In this document: positions 44,428-54,037 of the stretch, piece by piece
How the letters are laid out: each line of letters starts with the position of its first letter
How positions within the stretch are numbered: position 1 is the first letter of the stretch
NCBI RefSeq assembly: GCF_025809055.1
Contig: NZ_CP075529.1
Span: 682,001-746,000 of the forward strand
From: Devosia sp.
GTDB lineage: Bacteria > Pseudomonadota > Alphaproteobacteria > Rhizobiales > Devosiaceae
DNA length: 64,000 nucleotides
Direction: 5' to 3'
Translations under genes and position numbers: made by a program
The notes under the pieces: generated by a model
Told to the model about the DNA's origin: nothing
The model's input: only the letters and a program-made list of their open reading frames with translations
The model's database searches: none

Positions 44428-46007
44428 TGACCTTTGAAAATTCTATTCTGACCCTCGTCACCTGGCTTCCGATCCTCGGTGCTGCAATCCTGGTGGTGAC
44501 GCCAAAGGGATCCATCGGTGCAATCCGCTGGATTTCCCTTGTGACCACCCTGGTCGTCTTCGCCCTTTCGCTTGCTCTGTGGCAGGCCTTTGATCCGTCC
44601 GATGCGGGCTTCCAGTTCGTGGTCAACATGGCCTGGATCGGCGACAATATCGGCTACCGTGTCGGCGTCGACGGCATCTCGGTGCTGTTCGTGGTCTTGA
44701 CCGCGCTGCTCATGCCCGGCGTGGTTCTGGCGAGCTGGGAAGTCGAGACGCGCCTCAAGGAATACATGATCGTGTTCCTCGTGCTCGAAACCCTGATGAT
44801 CGGCGTGTTCACCACTCTCGATCTGGCCATGTTCTACGTCTTCTTCGAAGGCACCCTGCTGCCGATGTTCCTCATCATCGGCATCTGGGGCGGTTCCGCG
44901 CGTATTCAGGCCGCCTACAAGTTCTTCTTCTATACCTTCATCGGCTCCGTGCTGATGCTGCTGGCCATGATGGCGATGTATTGGGATGCCGGCACCACCG
45001 ACATCACCAAGCTGCTGACCCATCAGTTCCCGGCCGATATGCAGGTCTGGCTGTGGCTGGCCTTCTTTGCCTCCCTGGCGGTCAAGATGCCGATGTGGCC
45101 CTTCCACCGTTGGCTCCCGGAAGCCCACGTGCAGGCGCCCACGGCCGGTTCGGTCATCCTGGCCGCCATCCTGCTCAAGCTCGGCGGCTACGGCTTCCTG
45201 CGCTTCAGCCTGCCGATGTTCCCCGATGCCTCCGCGCAGTTGGCCAACTTCGTCTTCGTGCTGTCGGTTGCCGCCATCATCCTGACCTCGCTGGTCGCTT
45301 TGGTGCAGACCGACATCAAGAAGCTCATCGCCTATTCGTCCGTGGCCCATATGGGTTTCGTGACCATGGGTATCTTCGCGGGCAACGCACTGGGTATCCA
45401 GGGCGCCATGTTCCAGATGATCAGCCACGGCATTGTCTCGGGCGCGCTCTTCCTCTGCGTCGGTGTCATCTATGACCGCATGCATACCCGCGAGATCGAC
45501 GCTTATGGCGGCCTGGTCGAGCGGATGCCGCAATATGCCTTCGCCTTCATGGTCTTCACCATGGCCAATGTCGGCCTGCCCGGCACGTCCGGCTTCGTGG
45601 GTGAGTTCCTCACCATGATCGGCGTGTTCCAGGTCAATACCTGGGTGGCCTTCGGCGCCGCATTCGGGGTGATCTTCTCGGCCGGCTACGCGCTCTGGCT
45701 CTATCGCCGCGTGATCTTCGGCGCACTAACCAAGGACAGCCTCAAGGGCATCCTCGATCTCAACCTGCGCGAAAAGATCGTGCTTTATCCGCTGATCGTG
45801 CTGACCGTGGTGTTCGGCTTCTATCCGGCGCCGATCCTCGATACGACGGCGGCTGCGGTTGACAACCTGGTTACGCAATATTCGACCGCCATTGGCCGCG
45901 ACCCGGCCGTGGACCTGGCCGATGCGCGCGCACCGCTTGACTATGTGGCGCCTGCCGAGGGCGCAGCCGAGCCGGCCGACGATCACGCCGCGCCCGCTTC
46001 GCACTAG
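44427..46007 (+). CDS. nuoM: NADH-quinone oxidoreductase subunit M
   Basis: A 526-residue antiporter-like subunit (ND4-like) with FYVFFEGTLLPMFLIIGIWG, WPFHRWLPEAHVQAPTAGSV and IAYSSVAHMGFVT. The last 25 residues are Ala/Asp/Glu-rich and probably disordered. Confidence 0.97.
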   Translation: MTFENSILTLVTWLPILGAAILVVTPKGSIGAIRWISLVTTLVVFALSLALWQAFDPSDAGFQFVVNMAWIGDNIGYRVGVDGISVLFVVLTALLMPGVVLASWEVETRLKEYMIVFLVLETLMIGVFTTLDLAMFYVFFEGTLLPMFLIIGIWGGSARIQAAYKFFFYTFIGSVLMLLAMMAMYWDAGTTDITKLLTHQFPADMQVWLWLAFFASLAVKMPMWPFHRWLPEAHVQAPTAGSVILAAILLKLGGYGFLRFSLPMFPDASAQLANFVFVLSVAAIILTSLVALVQTDIKKLIAYSSVAHMGFVTMGIFAGNALGIQGAMFQMISHGIVSGALFLCVGVIYDRMHTREIDAYGGLVERMPQYAFAFMVFTMANVGLPGTSGFVGEFLTMIGVFQVNTWVAFGAAFGVIFSAGYALWLYRRVIFGALTKDSLKGILDLNLREKIVLYPLIVLTVVFGFYPAPILDTTAAAVDNLVTQYSTAIGRDPAVDLADARAPLDYVAPAEGAAEPADDHAAPASH

Positions 46008-46016
46008 GAGACTGAC

Positions 46017-47465
46017 GTGAACTCAGACATTACCGATTTCGCGAGCTTGGCTCCTGCCTATCCCGAACTGCTCATGGCCGTCGGCGCCCTGGTGCTGATC
46101 CTGGTTGGCGTCGTCGTCAACAAGGAGAAGTCGGGCCTTGTGACCTGGCTGTCGATCGGCCTTCTGGTCGTCACCGGCATCCTGGTCGTGACCACCGCGA
46201 ACGATGGCGTGATCTTCAACGGCCTGTTCATCGCCGACGCCTTCGCGCGCTACATGAAGGTGCTGGTCATGGGCGGCGCCGCTCTGGCGCTGATCCTGGG
46301 CCTATCCAATGCCGAAGAACACGGCATCCACAAATACGAGTATTCCATCCTCGCCGTCCTCGCGACGCTGGGCATGATGGTCATGGTTTCGGCCAATGAC
46401 CTGATGAGCCTCTATGTGGGTCTGGAACTGCAGTCACTGTCGCTCTACGTCATGGCCGCCATCAAGCGCGATGACAGCCGCGCGACCGAGGCGGGCCTCA
46501 AATATTTCGTCCTGGGCGCGCTGTCCTCGGGCATGCTGCTCTATGGCGCGTCGCTGGTCTATGGCTTTACCGGCCACACCAATCTCGCTGAAATCGTCGT
46601 CGCCATCGCCGACGAGGGCCGCTCTGTCGGTCTGATCTTCGGCGTTGTGTTCCTCCTGGCCGGCGTGGCCTTCAAGATCTCGGCCGTACCCTTCCACATG
46701 TGGACGCCCGACGTCTACGAAGGCGCGCCCACCCCGGTCACCGCCTTCTTCGCCATGGCGCCCAAGGTGGCCGCCATGTCGCTGATGATCCGGCTGGTCA
46801 TGGATACGTTTGCGCCCATCACCCATGATTGGCAGCAGATCGTCATCTTCCTGTCGATTGCCTCCATGGTGCTGGCCGCTTTCGCCGCCATCGGCCAGAA
46901 GTCCATCAAGCGCCTGATTGCCTATTCGTCGATCGGCCATGTCGGCTTCGCGCTGGTGGGTCTGTCCTCCGGCACCCAGGTCGGTGTCGAAGGCGTGGCT
47001 GTTTACATGGCCATCTATGTCGGCATGACCGTGGCGCTCTTTGCCTGCATCCTGTCGCTGCGCACCGCGACGGGTGGCTATGTGGAAACCATCGACGATC
47101 TCGCCGGTGCCTCCAAGGCCCGCCCCTTCGTCGCCGCCATCATGGCCATCGTCATGTTCTCGCTGATCGGCCTGCCGCCGCTTGCCGGGTTCTTCGCCAA
47201 GTGGATGGTGTTCCTTGCGGCCATTGAAGCCAATCTCTATGTCCTGGCGGTCATCGGCATGCTGGCTTCGGCCATCAGCGCCTTCTACTACCTGCGCGTG
47301 GTCAAGGTGATGTACTTCGACGAGCCCAAGGCCGATTTCGTGGCCGTGCCCGGCGAACTCAACGTCATCATGGGGGTGTTCGGCTTCCTGATCGTCACCT
47401 ACTATTTCACGCTCGGCAGTCCGCTCGCCAGTCTGGCGCGCACGGCAGCCGGAAGCCTGTTCTAG
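46017..47465 (+). CDS. nuoN: NADH-quinone oxidoreductase subunit N
   Basis: A 482-residue antiporter-like subunit (ND2-like) with YVGLELQSLSLYVMAA, FHMWTPDVYEGAPTPVTAF and IAYSSIGHVGFAL. The start is GTG at 46017 with AGGAG 6 nt upstream. It ends the complex I genes; birA follows after a repeat-containing 121-bp gap. Confidence 0.97.
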   Translation: MNSDITDFASLAPAYPELLMAVGALVLILVGVVVNKEKSGLVTWLSIGLLVVTGILVVTTANDGVIFNGLFIADAFARYMKVLVMGGAALALILGLSNAEEHGIHKYEYSILAVLATLGMMVMVSANDLMSLYVGLELQSLSLYVMAAIKRDDSRATEAGLKYFVLGALSSGMLLYGASLVYGFTGHTNLAEIVVAIADEGRSVGLIFGVVFLLAGVAFKISAVPFHMWTPDVYEGAPTPVTAFFAMAPKVAAMSLMIRLVMDTFAPITHDWQQIVIFLSIASMVLAAFAAIGQKSIKRLIAYSSIGHVGFALVGLSSGTQVGVEGVAVYMAIYVGMTVALFACILSLRTATGGYVETIDDLAGASKARPFVAAIMAIVMFSLIGLPPLAGFFAKWMVFLAAIEANLYVLAVIGMLASAISAFYYLRVVKVMYFDEPKADFVAVPGELNVIMGVFGFLIVTYYFTLGSPLASLARTAAGSLF

Positions 47466-47490
47466 GTGAGGATTTTTGCCCTTTCCACAG

Positions 47491-47569
47491 GGTCATTCCC
47501 GCGAAAGCGGGAACCCCTGTTGGCAATCGGTGTGCAGAAAACGGAGGTTCCCGCTTTCGCGGGAATGAC
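47491..47569. repeat. Inverted pair of REP-like palindromes between nuoN and birA
   Basis: GGTCATTCCCGCGAAAGCGG... (47491-47516) and its reverse complement (47547-47569) flank a 30-nt centre. Each copy is itself a hairpin (TTCCCGC/GCGGGAA), and the two copies can pair into one longer stem. Related single copies lie at 1128-1152 and 54851-54875. Confidence 0.85.
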
Positions 47570-47586
47570 TCCGGGACGGGACGGCC

Positions 47587-48417
47587 ATGGCTGAGTTTGT
47601 CCTTGGTTCAAAGGCCCGCGATGCCGGTTACCGGCTCGCCGGATTCGACGAGATCGGCTCCACCAATAATGAAGCGCTCGCGGCCGCTGCTGCGGGCGAT
47701 CCCGGCGGCATCTGGTTTGCTGCCCTCCGGCAGACTGCCGGTCGCGGCCGCCGCGGCCGCGAGTGGCACAGTCCATCTGGCAATCTCGCTGCCAGCCTGC
47801 TGATCATTCCTGATGCCGCGCCCGAAGTGGTTGCCACCCTGGGCTTCGTTGCCGGCGTGGCCCTCAATCGCGGGCTCGGTGCCATTCTGCCCAATGGTCT
47901 GGTGCGCATCGGCATAGACGGCGCGGATGGCGCCGATGGCCGCTCGCGCATTGCGCTCAAATGGCCCAATGACGTCCTCGCCGATGGCGCCAAGCTGGCC
48001 GGCATCCTGCTCGAATCGACCAAGACACCCGATGGCCGCACCGCCATCGTCGTCGGCGCCGGCGTCAATGTCGTGGCAGCGCCCGAAGGCGTGCCCTATC
48101 CGGCCACGTCCATGCGCGCGCTCGGCGTGGACCGTTCGGCCGAGGATGTCTTCGAGGCGCTTTCCGATGCCTGGGTCGACGTTTTCGGCCTGTGGGACGA
48201 GGGCAGGGGCGTTGCCCGCGTGCTGGAAGCCTGGCGCGGGTCGGCCGCAGGCATAGGCGCGCCGGTGGCCGTCCAGCAGGATGGCGTCGTGCGGCGCGGC
48301 ATTTTTGAAACCATCGACTCGGCTGGCCGGTTGATCATTCGCGACGATGACGGCGCGCGGATCTCCATCACCGCCGGCGATGTACATTTTGGGGCAACGG
48401 CCAGCGCCCGAAGCTGA
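47587..48417 (+). CDS. birA: Biotin--[acetyl-CoA-carboxylase] ligase
   Basis: Attaches biotin to acetyl-CoA carboxylase and related enzymes. The 276-residue protein has the biotin-AMP loop GRGRRGREW, KWPNDVL and GVNV of the catalytic domain and a C-terminal SH3-like domain. The N-terminal winged helix of E. coli BirA is absent, so it is not a DNA-binding repressor. Location after nuoN and before rnj is standard for alphaproteobacteria. Confidence 0.94.
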   Translation: MAEFVLGSKARDAGYRLAGFDEIGSTNNEALAAAAAGDPGGIWFAALRQTAGRGRRGREWHSPSGNLAASLLIIPDAAPEVVATLGFVAGVALNRGLGAILPNGLVRIGIDGADGADGRSRIALKWPNDVLADGAKLAGILLESTKTPDGRTAIVVGAGVNVVAAPEGVPYPATSMRALGVDRSAEDVFEALSDAWVDVFGLWDEGRGVARVLEAWRGSAAGIGAPVAVQQDGVVRRGIFETIDSAGRLIIRDDDGARISITAGDVHFGATASARS

Positions 48418-48488
48418 CCATAACACCAACGCGGCGACCGCCGGCCAAAGATCGGCAGGCGTCGCGTCACAAAAGGAAAACAATACCC

Positions 48489-50162
48489 ATGGCTAAGAAC
48501 CAAAGGGATGAACTCGTCTTTCTGCCACTTGGCGGCGTCGGCGAGATCGGCATGAACATGGCCGCCTATGGCTTCGGCCCGGCCAATCGCCGCAAGTGGA
48601 TCGTCGTCGATTGCGGCGTCAGCTTCGGCGGTCCGGACCTGCCGGGGATCGAGCTGATCATGGCCAATCCCGAATTTCTCGAAGAAAATGCCGACGACGT
48701 GCTGGCCCTGGTCCTCACGCACAGCCACGAGGACCACTACGGCGCGGTTCTCGATCTCTGGCCTGCTTTCGACCGGCCGGTCTATGCCACGCCTTTCACC
48801 GCCGCCATGCTGGCGGCCAAGCGGGCAGGGGACGGCATTGTCGAAAATGTCGACATCACCATCATGCGTCCCGGCAAGGCCTTCACCGTCGGCCCCTTCA
48901 CCATCGAGCCGATCAATGTTGCCCACTCGATCCCCGAGTCCAACGCGCTCCTGATCACCACTCCGGTCGGCAGGGCCCTGCACACCGGCGACTGGAAGCT
49001 CGATCCGACGCCCGTGGTCAATGCGCCCACCAATATTGCCCGCCTCGAGCAGATTGGCTCGGAGTCCGAACTGCCGCTGGCCCTCGTCTGCGACAGCACC
49101 AATGCCATGAAGGATGGCGAAAGCCCGAGCGAGCAGGAGGTTGGCGACAACCTTGCCAAGCTCATCGCCGATGCCCCGCATCGCGTTGCGGTCACCACGT
49201 TCGCCTCCAATGTCGGCCGCGTCGTGTCCATCGTCCGCGCCGCCCACAAGGCGGGCCGCGAAGTCGTGCTGTCCGGCCGCTCACTCCACCGCATCATGGG
49301 CATTGCCAAGGAACTCGGCATGCTCGAGGGCCTGCCGCCGCTGCATGATCAGGACATGTTCAAGTCCATCGCGCGCGACAAATGCGTGCTGATCTGCACC
49401 GGCAGCCAGGGCGAGGCGCGGGCCGCCATCGCCCGCATCGCCCGGGGCGATCATCCGGTCATCGATCTCAATGCCGGCGACCGCATGATCTTCTCGTCCT
49501 GGGCCATCCCCGGCAATGAGCGCGAAGTCATCGACATCCAGAACCTGCTGATCGACAAGGGTATCGAGCTCATCACCGCCAATGACGCGCTCGTCCACGT
49601 CACCGGCCACCCACGCCGGGGCGAATTGCAAAAGCTCTATTCCTGGGTCAAGCCCGAGGTGCTGGTGCCCGTCCACGGCGAGGCCATGCATCTTGAAGCC
49701 CATGCCAAGCTGGGCCGCGCCTCCGGCATTCCCAATGTCTGCGAGGCCCGCAATGGCGACCTCGTGCGCCTCTTCCCCGAACCCATGGCCTTTCCCGCCG
49801 AGGTTCGCACCGGCGAGCTCTACCTTGATGGCCTGGTGCTCTGCACGCCTGAGGAAAGCGGCGTCAAAGGCCGCCGGCGCCTGTCATTCGGCGGCCTGAT
49901 CATCGTATCCCTCGCGGTCAATTCCAGCGGGCAGGTCGTCTCCGGTCCCGAAATGGTCATCGAAGGTCTCCCGGAAACCGAGGACGATTCTGTCTCCGAT
50001 CTGGTCGAGGACACCATTGCCGGCGTGATCAAGTCCATGCCGCCCAAGCGCCGCGCCGATACCGAAGTGCTCAATTCCGCGCTGTTCAAGGCCATCCGCG
50101 GCGAAGTCAACGGCTTCTGGGGCCGCAAGCCAAACGTCAGCGTCTTCGTGCATCGGGTCTAA
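48489..50162 (+). CDS. rnj: Ribonuclease J
   Basis: A 557-residue metallo-beta-lactamase/beta-CASP exo- and endoribonuclease that processes rRNA and mRNA 5' ends. The metal motif THSHEDHYG, HTGDWK, CDSTNA and the beta-CASP His in VHVTGHPRRGE are present. AAAGGAAAA precedes the ATG. The TAA stop is also the first three bases of a dispersed repeat (50160 onward), so the gene's end coincides with the repeat boundary. Confidence 0.94.
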   Translation: MAKNQRDELVFLPLGGVGEIGMNMAAYGFGPANRRKWIVVDCGVSFGGPDLPGIELIMANPEFLEENADDVLALVLTHSHEDHYGAVLDLWPAFDRPVYATPFTAAMLAAKRAGDGIVENVDITIMRPGKAFTVGPFTIEPINVAHSIPESNALLITTPVGRALHTGDWKLDPTPVVNAPTNIARLEQIGSESELPLALVCDSTNAMKDGESPSEQEVGDNLAKLIADAPHRVAVTTFASNVGRVVSIVRAAHKAGREVVLSGRSLHRIMGIAKELGMLEGLPPLHDQDMFKSIARDKCVLICTGSQGEARAAIARIARGDHPVIDLNAGDRMIFSSWAIPGNEREVIDIQNLLIDKGIELITANDALVHVTGHPRRGELQKLYSWVKPEVLVPVHGEAMHLEAHAKLGRASGIPNVCEARNGDLVRLFPEPMAFPAEVRTGELYLDGLVLCTPEESGVKGRRRLSFGGLIIVSLAVNSSGQVVSGPEMVIEGLPETEDDSVSDLVEDTIAGVIKSMPPKRRADTEVLNSALFKAIRGEVNGFWGRKPNVSVFVHRV

Positions 50163-50290
50163 AGCGCTTCGCCCGTGAACTGAACCATCGCCGTCATCGC
50201 CCCCTCGCCCCTTTGGGGAGAGGGTTGGGGTGAGGGGTGAAGGTTTTTCGGCAAGAACGCGGTGTGAACCCCTCATCCGGCGCTGCCCGC
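50160..50290 (+). repeat. Stop-codon-associated dispersed repeat, copy 2
   Basis: It begins TAAAGCG with the rnj stop codon, continues CTGAACCATCG, then a hairpin (CCCTC-G-CCCC 50202-50211 with GGGG-A-GAGGG 50215-50224) and GTGAGGGGT (50230-50238), which can pair with ACCCCTCA at 50268-50275. The latter is followed by a CGGCGC-containing tail, as in copy 3. Confidence 0.8.
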
Positions 50291-50375
50291 CGGTGCGACG
50301 ATAGGAACCGGCAGTCCACCCTTCCGCGCCAACGTCGCTGTGCGTTATATGACAGGCAGTGAAAGGTCCCTTGCC

Positions 50376-50627
50376 ATGCAGATCGGCTCGATCATCGCCA
50401 TCTACTTCGTCGCCTGGTGGATCACCTTCGTGGCCGTCCTGCCGATCGGCAGCGAAAGCCATCACGAGACCGGGGCCGAGATCGTCGCCGGAACCGATCC
50501 TGCCGCCCCCGTGCGCCCGCGCCTTGTGCTCAAGGCCCTGATCACTTCGGTGCTGGCCGCAGGCGTCACCGCCTTCGTGCTTTGGGGCGTCAACACCGAC
50601 ATCATCCGCGCCTACTGGAACCGGTAG
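50376..50627 (+). CDS. DUF1467 family membrane protein
   Basis: An 83-residue protein with two transmembrane segments (residues about 5-26 and 52-74) and the PIGSESHHETGAEIVAGTDPAAP loop, shortened here to PIG-S...GTDP-AP, that marks the DUF1467 family of alphaproteobacteria. The ATG at 50376 has AAAGG about 9 nt upstream. It commonly lies near proS and lolCDE, as here. Function unknown. Confidence 0.8.
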   Translation: MQIGSIIAIYFVAWWITFVAVLPIGSESHHETGAEIVAGTDPAAPVRPRLVLKALITSVLAAGVTAFVLWGVNTDIIRAYWNR

Positions 50628-50642
50628 AAGGCCCGCAGGCTG

Positions 50643-50966
50643 CTACTTGGGTGCCTTGACCGCGGCACCATGCGCATGGGCCATCACCAGGGCCGCCCGC
50701 ATGTCGTCCGCGTTCGCCCCCTTGAAATTCAGCACCGTCCAGCCCTGTCGTCCCCAGCCATTGGGGATGGCTGAAAACAGGTCCGGCGCCACCGCGCACT
50801 TGAATTCCTGCTCGTCGGGCGTGAATTTGAGGTTGGCACTCATGCCGTCCGCCGCAAGGGTCGCAAATGTGCGCCTGACCTTGAATGCGATGCGGTCGAA
50901 ATGCGGTGCTGAGCGTGTGCCCTCGAGCGACATCGCAATTTGCGTGAATGTTTCGGATTTTGTCAT
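50643..50966 (-). CDS. MmcQ/YjbR family protein
   Basis: A 107-residue protein of the MmcQ/YjbR (cysteine-rich-protein DNA-binding-like, double-wing) family; PHFDRIAFKVRRTFATL and the closing GWGRQGWTVL segment are typical. The ATG at 50966 is preferred to one 36 nt upstream, which would fall over a hairpin. It converges on the DUF1467 gene, with 15 nt between stops. Biochemical role is unknown; a DNA-binding role is only suggested for the family. Confidence 0.72.
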   Translation of the reverse strand: MTKSETFTQIAMSLEGTRSAPHFDRIAFKVRRTFATLAADGMSANLKFTPDEQEFKCAVAPDLFSAIPNGWGRQGWTVLNFKGANADDMRAALVMAHAHGAAVKAPK

Positions 50967-50984
50967 AATGCCTTGTTCCAGAAA

Positions 50985-51011
50985 CAAAAAAGCAGGGCAC
51001 AAGGCCCTGCT
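50985..51011 (-). terminator. Intrinsic terminator for a leftward transcript, upstream of the MmcQ-like gene
   Basis: AGCAGGGC (50991-50998) pairs with GCCCTGCT (51004-51011). On the minus strand it is followed by six T residues, GTTT, only about 20 nt before the MmcQ-like start. It therefore ends, or attenuates, a transcript that begins to the right. There is no good T-run on the plus strand. Confidence 0.6.
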
Positions 51012-51054
51012 TAAATGAGTTTGATCGACAATACGTTGGTCTTAGGCACGCTAC

Positions 51055-51125
51055 AAAGCGGCAGCCAACGCTCCTCCCTTGACGTTGTCGACGTCCGGCG
51101 GTTTGGGCCGCCTTTGTTTTATTGC
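51055..51125 (+). ncRNA. Putative CUCCUCCC-motif small RNA
   Basis: CAACG (51066-51070) and CGTTG (51083-51087) form a stem whose 12-nt loop contains CTCCTCCC (51071-51078), an anti-Shine-Dalgarno sequence. A GGCGG/CCGCC hairpin (51097-51112) with TTTGTTTTATT follows, a plausible rho-independent end. Small RNAs exposing CUCCUCCC in loops are known in alphaproteobacteria (the CcsR and alpha-r14 types). The 5' end is estimated only. It sits in the 348-bp gap between the MmcQ-like gene and proS, which has no protein gene. Confidence 0.4.
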
Positions 51126-51314
51126 GAGGGAACCTAACAACAGTTTTTCGGTCTGCCAAGTAGATTCTGCATAGCTTGCATGCTTGCATCGAATGGACGG
51201 TTGGGCTTTGAGTGGGCATCAACAGAAGTCACGAGTCGAGGCTGGTTGGTTCTGGAAAATTCACGAGGTTTTCCGCCAGACGACAAGCCGCCGATATGCA
51301 GTTTCGGAGTTCCC

Positions 51315-52664
51315 ATGCGCCTGTCCCGCTATTTCCTGCCCGTGCTTCGCGATGTGCCCAAGGAAGCCGAAATCGTCTCGCATCGGCTCATGCTGCGCGC
51401 CGGCATGATCCGCCAGCAGGCGTCCGGTCTCTATTCCTGGCTGCCGCTCGGCTACAAGGTGCTGATGAAGGTTCAGAAGATCATCGAGGAGGAGCAGAAC
51501 CGCTCCGGCGCGATTGAACTGCTCATGCCCACCATCCAGTCGGCCGATCTCTGGCGGGAATCCGGCCGCTACGACGCCTATGGCAAGGAAATGCTGCGCA
51601 TCGAGGACCGCCACGAGCGCGAATTCCTCTATGGCCCCACCAATGAGGAGATGATCACCGACATCTTCCGGGCCTATGTGAAGTCCTACAAGGATCTGCC
51701 GCTCAATCTCTACCACATCCAGTGGAAGTTCCGGGACGAGGTGCGTCCGCGCTTCGGCACCATGCGCAGCCGCGAATTCCTGATGAAGGACGCCTATTCC
51801 TTCGATCTCGACAAGGAACGGGCAGTCGAAGCCTATGAACGCATGTTCGTGGCCTATCTGCGCACCTATGCCCGCATGGGCCTCACCGCCATTCCCATGC
51901 GCGCCGATACCGGACCCATCGGTGGCGATCTCAGCCACGAATGGATCATTCTGGCCGAAACCGGCGAGAGCCAGGTTTTCTGTCACCGCGATCTGCTCGA
52001 CAAACCCATTCCCGCCAAGGACGTCGATTTCCGCGGCGATCTCAAGCCCATCTTCAACGACTGGACCTCGCTTTACGCGGCCACCGAGGAAATGGTCGAT
52101 CACACCGAGTACGAAGCCAGTGTGCCGGAGGACAAGCGCGTCTCTGCGCGCGGCATCGAGGTGGGACACATCTTCTATTTCGGCCTCAAATATTCCGAGC
52201 CCATGAAGGCCAGCGTCACCGGCCAGGATGGCAAGGAAACCCTGGTGCATATGGGGTCCTATGGTATCGGGCTCACCCGCGTCGTTCCCGCGATCATCGA
52301 GGCCAGCCATGACGAGAACGGCATCGTCTGGCCCGTCTCCGTCGCCCCGTTCGAGGCCGTGCTGATCAACCTCAAGGCGGGTGATGCCGATACGGACGCC
52401 GCGTGCGACAAGCTCTATGGCGAATTGACTGCCGCCGGCCTCGACATGCTCTACGACGATCGGGACCAGCCGGCTGGCAGCAAGTTTGCCACCGCTGACC
52501 TCGTGGGCATTCCCTACCAGCTGATCCTGGGGCCGCGCGGCCTTAAATCCGGCGAAGTCGAAATCAAGCATCGCAAGTCGGGCGAACGCGAAACGCTGCC
52601 GATCGCGGCCGCCGTCGAACGCCTGAAGAGCCTGATCGAACCCCAGCGGATGACCGACATTTGA
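51315..52664 (+). CDS. proS: Proline--tRNA ligase, short bacterial type
   Basis: A 449-residue class II synthetase that charges tRNA-Pro. It has motif 1/2 regions (GLYSWLPLGYKVL; FRDEVRPRFG) and motif 3 (GSYGIGLTR). The editing insertion domain of the 570-residue E. coli form is missing, as usual in alphaproteobacteria. The frame is open to 51180, but the ATG at 51315 gives the family start MRLSRYFLP. Its stop overlaps the lolC/E TTG start (TTGA). Confidence 0.95.
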   Translation: MRLSRYFLPVLRDVPKEAEIVSHRLMLRAGMIRQQASGLYSWLPLGYKVLMKVQKIIEEEQNRSGAIELLMPTIQSADLWRESGRYDAYGKEMLRIEDRHEREFLYGPTNEEMITDIFRAYVKSYKDLPLNLYHIQWKFRDEVRPRFGTMRSREFLMKDAYSFDLDKERAVEAYERMFVAYLRTYARMGLTAIPMRADTGPIGGDLSHEWIILAETGESQVFCHRDLLDKPIPAKDVDFRGDLKPIFNDWTSLYAATEEMVDHTEYEASVPEDKRVSARGIEVGHIFYFGLKYSEPMKASVTGQDGKETLVHMGSYGIGLTRVVPAIIEASHDENGIVWPVSVAPFEAVLINLKAGDADTDAACDKLYGELTAAGLDMLYDDRDQPAGSKFATADLVGIPYQLILGPRGLKSGEVEIKHRKSGERETLPIAAAVERLKSLIEPQRMTDI

Positions 52665-54037
52665 CCACCAGCGCTCCAGAAGCCGCCCCGGTCCGCGCCA
52701 CGCGGCCGTTTTCGCGATTCGAATGGCTGATTGCCGGTCGCTACCTGCGGGCCCGCCGCAAGGAGGCCTTCATTTCGGTCATCGCCAGCCTCACCATGGT
52801 CGGCGTGGCCATCGGCGTGGCCACGCTGATCGTCGTCATGTCGGTCATGAACGGGTTTCGCGGCGAGCTCCTGGACAAGATTCTCGGGCTCAACGGACAT
52901 TTCACCGCCTATCCCATCGAACGGCAATTCACCGACTACGAAGAAACCGTCGCTGCCCTCGAGCAGGTGCCCGGTGTCAGTTTCGCGGTCTATTTCGTCG
53001 AGGGGCAGGTGCTGGCCTCCGGGCGCGGCGGACAGTCGACCGGCGTCACGGTGCGCGGCATGGATGAGGAAAACCTCAAGAAGCTGCCGCTTCTCTATAA
53101 CGGGGTAGAGCAGGGCGGTTTCGACCAGTGGGACGGCAGCCGGGGCCTGGCCATCGGCTACCGGCTCGCCCAGACCCTGGGCGTCGGCATTGGCGATGAA
53201 GTGCAGATCATCAACCCCAATGGCTCGATGACCCCGTTCGGGTCAACGCCCCAGATCCGGTCCTACCCGGTCAACGCCATCTTCGATCTCGGCATGGTCG
53301 AGTTCGATTCCTACTTCATGTATATGCCCCTCGAACTGGCGCAGGACTATTTCAAGCTGGTCGACGAAGTCCTCAAACCCGGCATGGGCCCACTGGACCC
53401 GCTGGCCACCGACGAAGAGATCGACGCGGCCTATGAGCGTATCGGCAAGGCCAGTGCCGCCGAAATCTTCATCGACGATCCCGATGCCGTGGCCGAAATG
53501 CGCCGCCGCCTCGAAGCCGCGCCGGAAGCGCGCCCACTGGTCCTGACCGACTGGCAGCAGCGCAACGAAACCTTCTTCTCGGCCCTTCAGGTCGAGCGCG
53601 TGGTCATGTTCACCATTCTGTCGATGATCATCCTCGTCGCCGCCTTCAACATCATTTCGAGCCTCGTCATGCTGGTGAAGGACAAAAGCGCCGATATCGC
53701 GGTCCTGCGCACCATGGGCGCCACGCGCGGCTCGATCATGCGCATCTTCTCGATTACCGGCACGGCGATCGGCTTCATCGGCACCACGGTCGGCTTCGTG
53801 CTCGGCCTGATCGTCGCCTCCAACGCCGAAGCAATCCGCGCCTTCATTTCCAATCTTCTGGGCGTGGCGCTGTTCCCGCCCGAGGTTTTCTTCCTCTCCT
53901 CGCTCCCCAGTCGCGTCGACCCGGTCGAGGTCACGGTTGTGGTCGGCATGGCGCTGCTCCTGAGCTTCCTTGCCACCATCTATCCCGCCTGGCGCGCGGC
54001 CCAATATGATCCGGTGGAGGCGCTCCGCTATGAGTAA
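52661..54037 (+). CDS. lolC: Lipoprotein-releasing ABC transporter permease (LolC/LolE type)
   Basis: A 458-residue inner-membrane permease that extracts lipoproteins for transfer to the outer membrane. One N-terminal helix (residues about 38-62), a large periplasmic domain and three C-terminal FtsX-type helices (about 315-450) are seen. It starts at TTG 52661, overlapping the proS stop by 4 nt. Only one permease gene is present beside lolD, so the complex is probably a homodimer with LolD, as in other alphaproteobacteria. Confidence 0.92.
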   Translation: MTTSAPEAAPVRATRPFSRFEWLIAGRYLRARRKEAFISVIASLTMVGVAIGVATLIVVMSVMNGFRGELLDKILGLNGHFTAYPIERQFTDYEETVAALEQVPGVSFAVYFVEGQVLASGRGGQSTGVTVRGMDEENLKKLPLLYNGVEQGGFDQWDGSRGLAIGYRLAQTLGVGIGDEVQIINPNGSMTPFGSTPQIRSYPVNAIFDLGMVEFDSYFMYMPLELAQDYFKLVDEVLKPGMGPLDPLATDEEIDAAYERIGKASAAEIFIDDPDAVAEMRRRLEAAPEARPLVLTDWQQRNETFFSALQVERVVMFTILSMIILVAAFNIISSLVMLVKDKSADIAVLRTMGATRGSIMRIFSITGTAIGFIGTTVGFVLGLIVASNAEAIRAFISNLLGVALFPPEVFFLSSLPSRVDPVEVTVVVGMALLLSFLATIYPAWRAAQYDPVEALRYE

